Shown here: piece by piece, positions 55,827 to 64,000 of the stretch | Layout: every line of letters begins with the position of its first letter | Numbering within the stretch: the first letter of the stretch is position 1 | DNA from: Drosophila pseudoobscura | Lineage: Eukaryota > Arthropoda > Insecta > Diptera > Drosophilidae | Direction of reading: 5' to 3' | Assembly (NCBI RefSeq): GCF_009870125.1 | Contig: NC_046683.1 | Span: 38,765,869 to 38,829,868 of the forward strand | Length of the DNA: 64,000 nt | Program-made: the position numbers and the translations under genes | The notes under the pieces: generated by a model | Databases searched by the model: none | What the model saw: the letters and a program-made list of their open reading frames with translations, nothing else | What the model was told of the DNA's origin: nothing

Positions 55827-56680
55827 ATGTCGCTAACACAAAAATGTATTGATTTATTGAATCAAAAAGACAAAGTCCAAGTCCGAGCTGATTATGTTCA
55901 GAGGTTCACAGAGCAATCTGACCGGAAATTTTAAGTTAAAATACCCAGCTTCTTACAGGTAAGTTGGAAGTTGGTGGAAGTTCTAAAATCAGTTATTCTG
56001 CAGCCACAACATCGCAGCAAAAAATAACTTCATTTGTACAGAAGCCACCGACGGAGCTTAAAAGTAAGCAATTAGACAAACTAGCTAGTGCGAATGATTT
56101 CCAAAGGCCATCATGCATCCGGATCATGCAGGAGTCGGATTTTAAGAAGCTGTTAGAGGATGTTTCAAATTACCCTGGATATAAGTCATGTACAACGCTG
56201 TCTAATGTGCTACTTCCAAATATGTACAGTGACTTAATTGCAAATGTGAAAGGGAAGATTGGTTCGGCATCTGCAGTTTATTTGACAACTGATGGATGGA
56301 CTTTGCTGACCAAAGAGAGTGTGCTGAAATAGCTTTAACCGCACATTTTATAGATAAGGACAATATGGAATTATCTTCGCATATGATATCTTGTGAAGCG
56401 TTCGGTGAGAGGCACTCGGTCTTTGATATTTTCCACAAAAAGTTACAGCTGATTGGGAAGTTGAAAATAAAATTACTGCAATTGCGTCAGACAATGCTAC
56501 TAATAACGTATCAGCGATAAAATTAGGAAATTGGCGCCATTTTGCATGCCCATGCCCACATTTTAACCTCATTATACAAAAATCACTAGACCCAATTGAC
56601 AGTGTGAGAGTTACGATGAACGATGAAAACGAAGAACGACTAAGAAATTACGTCATCTGTTTCTTAAACTTTTAACACTC
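55827..56680 (+). pseudogene. hAT-superfamily transposase pseudogene
   Basis: Frames on the plus strand give pieces typical of hAT transposases in order: an N-terminal segment (MSLTQKCIDLLNQKDKV), DFKKLLEDVSNYPGYKSC, LTTDGWT, ALTAHFIDKDNMELSSHMIS, ASDNATNNV and WRHFACPCPHFNLIIQKSL. Frameshifts lie near 56320 and 56460 and the C-terminal dimerisation region is absent. The BED finger is also missing or deleted. No terminal repeats were found. Confidence 0.75.
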
Positions 56681-57240
56681 AAGTTTGGCGCCTATGGTGT
56701 TTTGACACCATACCATATCACAATATCAATATTCTGACAGTTTGGAAGCACCACACAATTCTCACTTTTTAGCATCAGTATTTCATCAATGCACACAAAA
56801 CTGCCGAAAAGCATTGCTAATACATAGCCTTCTGACATTAGACTTTACCAGCTTGAGAGGCAACACGCAAAAATAGTGCCTGTAGCCGTCTCTAGACTCG
56901 CCCTCTAGCTAATAGTCCAATAACTGAGGGACTATCTGTGACAAAATGATGTTTTATAACAAACAGCCAGCGAGACAGCAAAATTGGATCTGAAAACAAT
57001 CCACCGCAGCGCTGCTACCAGCTCAACTGGAAATCCAAGCTGACGCATATATCTCTCTCGCTCTCACTGCAGGCATTTCCCATAAGGCTGTCTCAGCTTT
57101 TGCTAAGTTAGCAAAGGCTATTGCTACATCACATGCTAAACGGAGCGCTCGGTCACTTTCCCGCGGGATAATGTCAGAACATCATTACACTACGCCTAAT
57201 TCTGTTTTTACACGGTAGATTGGTTCCTAAAAAAACCGTC

Positions 57241-57571
57241 TCAAAAAAGACATTGATCGTATGTAAAAATAGGTGATTGGTTCCTTATCTTCAAAACCTA
57301 TTCAATTTAGGGAACAAATTAGGAAACGTTGGAAAAACAAATTTGCAAGCCAAGTTACTGGTCACAGTATTTGTAGATAGCAGAGATTACATTTTTGCAA
57401 TAGAAATGTGTTAGTATTTTGTAAGCTATCAATCCAATAAGACATGTTTGATAAATACATTTATTGTACGCAAATTTGTTTTTCCAAAGTTTCCTAATTT
57501 TGTCCCTAATTTTAATAGGTTTTAGAGATAAGGAAGCAATTACCTATTTTTGCATACGATCAATGTATTTT
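57241..57571. repeat. Foldback (inverted-repeat) element of about 330 bp
   Basis: Left arm 57241-57346 and right arm 57470-57571 are imperfect reverse complements over about 105 bp, with matching blocks such as ACATTGATCGTATG, AATTAGGAAAC and GGAAAAACAAATTTGC. A 123-bp spacer separates them. No ORF. Likely a non-autonomous DNA transposon; no target duplication was settled. Confidence 0.75.
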
Positions 57572-57575
57572 TTTA

Positions 57576-60016
57576 CACGACTGGGCAACCACTTCTCTTC
57601 TGGGATATAAGATATTTGGAGTGTACATTATTTCGCTTTGTATTGGTGAGAGTATCGCCATCGATGGCATTCTTAGGCACAGTAATACTCAGGAAACAGA
57701 CCATTAAGACGATCTAGACACTTTAATTGATGGGAAACAAACCTTTTTACACGATTTTAAATTAACGTTGGTTTAAGTCCGAGATATACCAACGTCTGCT
57801 AATCAACATGTACATACATATGTACCTTTTCAAGTGGATTTTCGCTCTTTTCGCGACCCAATTCGTAAGTATATATGTATATAAGTACATGTGTACATAT
57901 GTAATTGCTTCCATGGAAACCGTATTATCTTTTCCGACTACTTACAGTCACGTCACTGTACATATTTTTACGTGCATTTACAAAATGTTCTATATTTTGG
58001 CTGTTTTCACAGTAAACCAAAAAAGAAGAGTCGGATATAAAAAGGATCTTAAATCCTCTGATCGGGCTGCAGCCAAAAGAATTTCCAATTAAAACATGCA
58101 AACCAAAGACCAAGATATTCCATGAGGGTCTTTGGAGTCGCGTAAATTGCACAACTGGCGATGCATAGGGATGTGCAGCACGTCTACAAAACGATTGACG
58201 AAAACAATATTATGATTTTGAATGTAAGAATTAAGTGAGTATTACCACATAGTACCATTACCCCAATTTATTACCTACCATTACCTATTAGTAATGTGTA
58301 AGTCCTAGCAAGATATCTTTCAACAAGTCTGGCAAAAAGATCAATAAACTTAATCCGATACGATTCAAATAATTGAATACTTTAATACTATGCTGTACTT
58401 AGACTTTATGACATGGTCTTTAAATCAGAAAGCAATTTCAATTGAAGGCCTTATACAAAGCCGCATGAAGTGGCGAACTACTTCCTCCTCCCAAAAAGCT
58501 GTCTCCAGCTAAACAAAAGCCAATTCCTCAGAAAAAAATAAATAAAAAATTAATTGAAGGCGCCGCTTGTTCTATCACTTAATTTATAAACCTCTATGCA
58601 AAAAAGAGAAATACCTTAAATAATAAATCGAATAATGCGTATTCTTTACACTCTACTATTAGAGAAGAGCGAAACTTATCAGCGTATAACCGTAAGCCGT
58701 CTTGTGTATGCGCATTTATCTCGCTCTGTATTGTTTATTGGCTTTATCATTTTATTGCCACAGGGAAATCATTATTCTGTCTTATGCCCCTTTTTCTCTT
58801 CGTACAGCTGTGCCTGGTTATGGTGGAAAATCGCTTAAAGGTAAAAAGATGGAACTTTTGTTTCCATCAGGTGATAAAATACATGTGCATACATATGTAT
58901 CTTCAAGTATTATTATAGTTTTGGCATGATTTCTATGGATTCCATTACTTTTAAGGCTACCGATTCAGATAGTAAGTACAGAGATATAATCACTCTACCG
59001 AAACATATCTTCCATTTAGTTGAAGAGAGATGCAACCGATTTAACAGTTGTAAATATCTGGATTGGAACACTGCAAATGGTAAAATAACAGTAATTTAGG
59101 TGAGGAGATCCCTGAAGGTAAGTTCTTGTTCTGGTCTGTCTGTAAAAAGAAGATCCCTGTAAAGCCAGGCGGCACTGTTGCATACACACTGATTTTCGTG
59201 TACATTTCTCCTGAATCACCCCATCCTAAAATGTTCCTCCTCCCCCATATGCTCTTCCGTTTTGAGTGTGTGGTTATTGTGTTATAAATAAAACTCAATC
59301 GTCAAATATTTACCCACTTTGAGAGAATTTATGGGTGCCAATCGTTAAACAATATTGCGAATTAGTTTTATTGTTCTGTCCCGAAGCGTTGCGTCGGTCA
59401 CCTCAGGCGGTGCAGGGTGGGCCCGGCCGGTCCCGGCCGGTCCCGTGTTTGCCTTATACTCGTACCTTATCAGCCGACACATGTAATTATTGAAAAAGCA
59501 ACTAAATAAATCGATCCGATCGGCAGACGAACGGGTTTAGCTCTTGACTTTTGTCAGTTGATTAAATGTTTCCAATGCGGTTATTATCACCGCTAAAACG
59601 AGGTCGAAAATTCCCAAGAGAGTGATGGCAGAGAATGTCAGAGAGAGAGTGAGAGACTATGGCTAATTAGCTAAGCATACAACACACAAATGCGATCAGT
59701 AAATTTGTTTATGGCTAAAAAACGAATTTAATTAACTGAATCAATACGACACACAGCCACCGCGTCGTCGTTGGTTGGTCGGTCGGCGGGGAGTTGAAAG
59801 TGGATTATCGCCGGGCCGATGATAAGCGACGATTAAAATCAAACAAAGATCGTAATCGAAGACGACACTGCTCCCGTTACCGTTCGTTCTTCCCGGAGCC
59901 CAGCTCAAAAGCACCGCTCTCTAAATCTCCCACACCGCACACTCTCTGTCTGATTCGTTTTGGTGTTTCGCTGTTTTCCGAGCCGCTTTCATTCGCCTTT
60001 TGACCGCGTTCGCATA
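57576..60016. other. Intergenic DNA and 5' region of the last gene
   Basis: No conserved protein between the foldback element and 60017. The last 400 bp become GC-richer with CGTCGTCG and GGTCGGTCGG runs and look like a promoter and 5' UTR. Confidence 0.4.
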
Positions 60017-63000
60017 ATGGCGCAATTGACAACGACGACTACGGCATCGGGGGCCGCGCAGGCGCTGAACGGCGAGTACCTGGACCTGTCCCTAGCCTAT
60101 GCGGACGAGGATGAGCCAGAGTGCGAGCCCAAGCCGGAGCAGAGACAACCGCTTCTGAATACGGCTGGAAGAAAGCCCTCGCTGAGCGAGCGGCGAAATG
60201 TAGATCTACCATATCTGCGGGTCGTCCACGAGAGGGTACGCGAACGCGAACGCGAGCCGGAAACTGAAGCGACAACAGATTCGTCTCCCGACCAGTCCTC
60301 GACCTTTGCTCCCGGCCTGCGGCGCAACTCCATATCCATGCCGTCGGGCATTAATGCCCTGGACCTGGAGGCCCTGCGCCTGCGGCATCAGATGCAGGCC
60401 CAAGATGCCCTGCACGAGGAAACCGTGAGTTTTTTTTATTTTCATTTCAATATCGCAAATTGTTTTGATCTATTGGGATATGAACAATCATCGTTGGCGT
60501 AATTCGTATTAAAAATGAAATCGCTAGGCGCCTCCACTTTGCTCGTGAGTTACACAGAAAAATTCCCCCGAAAATAATACCCAAAACGTTAATTGACTTT
60601 TAATTATATAGTAGTAACTTGGCGAATAATCCACATGTGACAAAACTTGAAATTCAGTTAATGCAAACACGTTTCAGTGCCCTCAGCCATCACATGATGC
60701 CAGATGGTCCCATACATATGTACTTGTATTTTAGTGACACCCCAAAATTTGTAGATCAACATGATTGTTGGGAAATTGCATTCCCTTTACACAGCTGATT
60801 GTACATATGCATGTGTGTATGTATGTACATGTAGTATATCCGCACAAATTGAGTGATCATACCCGATACTCGTGGAGTTAAAGGTTTAATACCCTACAAT
60901 GGAAATTCATTGTGAACATCCAAAACATTTCTTTTTTTTGGCGGTAGGTTCATTAGAGGATTAGACTAGAACTGGGGCACAACGTTCAGGTATAAGACCG
61001 CTAAGGCGGTTAAGAAGCGTATTTGGCATGTGTGAAAATATCAAAATAACTTCAAAATTTTCAAAGAAAAATAGCATGACTCCGTCTAAGCGGCTATGAT
61101 CTGGCTATGGCTAGATAATATGTACATATGTACATATAATAAATATAAAAATTGCCATTCACTAAATTCGTCACACTAGCAAGTAATCGTGGACACAGAA
61201 TACCACAATTTTTTCCTTTGGTATATTATTTTATTATTATATTATATTTTAGCCCGTTTTATATTAAAAGCAGAGATATAGCATTTAGAAAAAAACATTA
61301 TTTCAAAGATACAGTCCGCATTGTAGTACAGCAAGTAGCAGGTATTCCACAGTCTCCATTATAGCTCTATACTTGTTATTTGCATTCAGCGACGCGTTCA
61401 GTTTTTTCCGTGAGACATTAGGTTTATTTTCGATTTATTTGCACTACAACTGATTGTTAATGTCGGCGGCAGATGAGCAGATTGAAGCGATATATACGTT
61501 ACGCTAATTACGAAGGTGTGAATCAGGGCAGGGGGAAGGGACAGAAGGCAGATCGGGCAGGCCGGTGCCATCCGTCTAACTGGTTATCTGGTGTATGAGT
61601 GATTTACCTAAGCAATCATCAGCAATCCACACACTTGCGCCACCCCAGACATCAGCTGTGGGTTTATACGACCCCGCCCAGAGGTATGCAATGGTTTCCA
61701 GAGAGAGAGTTATAATTATCTATATTCGGTCAAAAATGCTCTGTACTCTCCCCATACAAATTATCTGGATCTTTCTCCATTCGATTTCCCAGAAGTTGAG
61801 TTAGGTTTTAACTTAATAAAGATAAGTAGAAATGTAAACTTTGATGAATTTTATTGGGATAATTTTTGATCAAATCCACTGGACGTGAAATTGAGATTAA
61901 GAAATCTATCTTCGTAAAGATTGATAGCATTTTACATATATTTGTCTCAAATTCAGTCCCTCGATTGGTTTTCCGATAATGCAACATTGAGAACAGCTGA
62001 AAACCGGGTCGGAATCCATGTGAAACGGGTGTGATCTGGCTACGAAGCGGTTCAGAACTGGTGTCTGGTCTGCCAACCGGTTGCCGAACGATAATGCGAG
62101 TGCGCGAGAGCCCCTTCCAGGCGTAAAGTCTCCCGTTTGTGGCGAATCTCTGAGCCGCCGCCGCCACACCGCGGGACAGTTATTTATGGCCAGCAGTCAC
62201 GATTAAAGGCTAAATCCGGCCGACACGGCGCTAGTCGATGGAAACAACGCCTGTACGTAGCCAATCAGAGAGTGCTGGCCGCAATTAATTTACGACTGCG
62301 GGTTAATTCTATCAAAATCAAATTCCCACACGGGCCCCGTATTCCCGAGAGAAACCATCCGATCCACTCAAGGTGTATTACATGCAAGGTGGGGCTTACA
62401 AAAGTGTCAGATTGTGGTTTAGTTGATATAATTTATCTTATAGCATAACGATACATGTACATACATATGTAACATATCCAATTCAATCGATTTTTCTGTT
62501 GGTAAAATAAAAAAAATGTTTTCTAACCTTGATAGCTTCAGTCAAAAAAAGAAGAAAGAAAAACAAATTGATTTTTTACGTGTATGACAAAATTTACCGA
62601 TAGAAATACACTTTGTGCGCCAGCCAACCCGATCAACCTGCTCTCTTGCGCTCACAACTCACTCGTCGCCGTAGAGCGGTGGAATGGCGGAGAGCGCTGA
62701 GCCGGAGTGTGGGTGTCAATATTCACACTCAAACAAAGCAGTGACTGCTCTCCCAGAAACGCTGGCAGCACTGGCGAGCTATTAAAACGCATAAATTAAG
62801 GCGAACCCGGCGCCGCAAATACAATATTCAGGCAATAGCAATCCGGCAATTATCAAACGGACGGACAACTCCAGAGCATTAACAGCGCGATATCAGTGGA
62901 AGGTGTTCGTCCAACGGCAGCAGTTCTAGTGATAGTGATAGTGATTGAAAGTGTAATTGAGATTGCAACGGTACTTGGTCATCTGTAGAGAGTGTAAAGT

Positions 63001-63943
63001 CTGTGGGAGTCATATATCCATCCTGTACTAAATGTTGCTTTGATGATCAATGCTGAAATGAGCTCACCAAACTGCAGTCGCTTCACGCTTTCTAGTGTGA
63101 TGCCGGAGGATCGATCACCTGAAAAGGATACACATATCGATAAGGATACAAATAGAGAAATGAAAATGGCTATGGCTACGGATGAGGCAGGTACTAAGTG
63201 TGGCATTGCGTCAAAGAGTCTGTAGGAATTACATTTTTTTTTTGTGTATGGAAAAGGTTATTGTTGCCAAAAAATCGTTCTGTCCGTAATGGGAAATTGT
63301 ACTGTATTCTGTATACCAATCCTTAGCGAACGTCTGTTATCCAGTAAAGTGCTTTAGTGAATAATATTCATCTTAACCGTCTACCGTATGTGACGACGAT
63401 GACTTGGAAAAACGATCTGCATGAAGGGCTTTAATTTCTCCGTTTCACTAGATTTATACTTGGAATCTGCGGCCTTCCCGCTTATTGCATATTGATACGA
63501 GTATCCGGTATCTGGAGACCTTGGCTGGGGGCTCCGTTCTGCGGTCAGTCGCGCAATCATGCTAATTGCACTCACCTCGCCAAACCTCTCGGAACTCGGA
63601 ACAGTAGGTGCCAAAAGGTACCCTAGTCCCCCAGTCTCACAACCCACACTCCATTTCCCCCGTCCCACTCAGTTCGCCCTTACAATAAATAACTGTGTGC
63701 ACTATCAATTTTTAAGCGCTTTTATAGTAATAAAGTATAATATAAAATAACACCATTAATGGGGTGCTTTCAGATAGCCGATGATGCGACTTCAAGCCTG
63801 GGAACGCCGGCCACTACGCCAGGCACAACCACGTTAAATACGCCGGATAAGGGCACAGGCGCTACCACCATTAATTTCGCTTCAACTCCCAACGATGATG
63901 ACAGTGACGATGAGTTCGGGAATGTCAAGAAACGGGTTTATCG
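60017..63943 (+). CDS. 5' part of an unrecognised gene, continuing past the right edge
   Basis: Exon 60017-60424 begins at an ATG in the context CGCATAATGG and encodes MAQLTTTTTASGAAQALNG onward, 136 residues, ending at ACC/GTGAGT. A second exon at 63774-63943 follows TTTCAG and ends TATCG/GTGAGT, with the frame maintained. The product so far is hydrophilic and disordered, with acidic and Ser/Thr/Pro-rich tracts, QPLLNTAGRKPSLSERR and RRNSISMPSG (possible phosphorylation sites) and DDDSDDEFGNVKKRVYR at the edge. This looks like the cytosolic N-terminus of a larger, perhaps membrane, protein, but no domain is visible and no name can be given. The intron is 3.3 kb. Confidence 0.7.
60425..63773 (+). 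other. Intron of the last gene
   Basis: AT-rich, with possible internal promoter sequence near 62640-62990. A weak DINE-1-like start (TACCCGATACTCGTGGAG) lies near 60861 but the rest does not match. Confidence 0.5.
63043..63225 (+). CDS. Possible alternative first coding exon of the last gene
   Basis: An ATG at 63043 opens MINAEMSSPNCSRFTLSSVM and stays open to 63225. The composition (Ser, Pro, Asp, Glu, Lys) resembles the disordered N-terminus of the neighbouring exons. A possible donor GCAG/GTACTAAG lies near 63190. It would join in frame to the exon at 63774 only if an acceptor four bases downstream (ATAG/CC) were used. Not proven. Confidence 0.3.
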   Translation: MINAEMSSPNCSRFTLSSVMPEDRSPEKDTHIDKDTNREMKMAMATDEAGTKCGIASKSL

Positions 63944-64000
63944 GTGAGTTGATAGTAAGGGAAGGGCTAGGACCCTTAAGGCTCTCATAGATATGCTTTC

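Overview
The window is nuclear DNA from a fly of the genus Drosophila. Its single-copy genes are spliced fly orthologues (Rtel1, IntS6, Snx27) with short GT-AG introns, and it carries several copies of the DINE-1/INE-1 Helitron-like repeat and several insect transposon families. The reconstructed Rtel1 protein (1009 codons) and the DINE-1 variant starting TATACCCGATACTC fit the obscura group (D. pseudoobscura and relatives) best, but that placement is inferred from memory. No bacterial or viral genes were seen.

Layout. 1-1000: AT-rich intergenic DNA with one doubtful 88-codon ORF. 1012-4424 (-): Rtel1, a seven-exon Fe-S DNA helicase. 4425-8583: divergent promoter and IntS6 leader, with a 71-bp leader intron. 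8584-12747 (+): IntS6, one coding exon, followed by a long AT-rich 3' region. 15014-35308: a 20-kb transposon block. It holds an intact 5.4-kb LOA/bilbo-clade non-LTR retrotransposon with a 13-bp target duplication and a recognisable HDV-like self-cleaving ribozyme at its 5' end. It also holds a Tc1-like fragment, two DINE-1 copies in inverted orientation, a decayed second LOA-clade element and a decayed R1-clade element. 35820-48712 (+): Snx27 (PDZ-PX-FERM-like), with a 10-kb first intron that contains a complete antisense gene for a secreted cysteine-rich (DUF753/Ly6-like) protein and three DINE-1 copies. 48713-60016: mostly intergenic, with another DINE-1, a dead mariner with a nested MITE, a dead hAT transposase and a foldback element. 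60017 to the right edge (+): the 5' part of a gene I do not recognise.

The host genes are ordinary housekeeping genes: genome stability (Rtel1), Pol II transcript processing and attenuation (IntS6), and endosomal retromer sorting (Snx27). They do not form a pathway together. The most notable item is the HDV-like ribozyme at about 20262-20393 (-). Its predicted cleavage site falls one nucleotide from the retrotransposon boundary that the target duplication defines independently.
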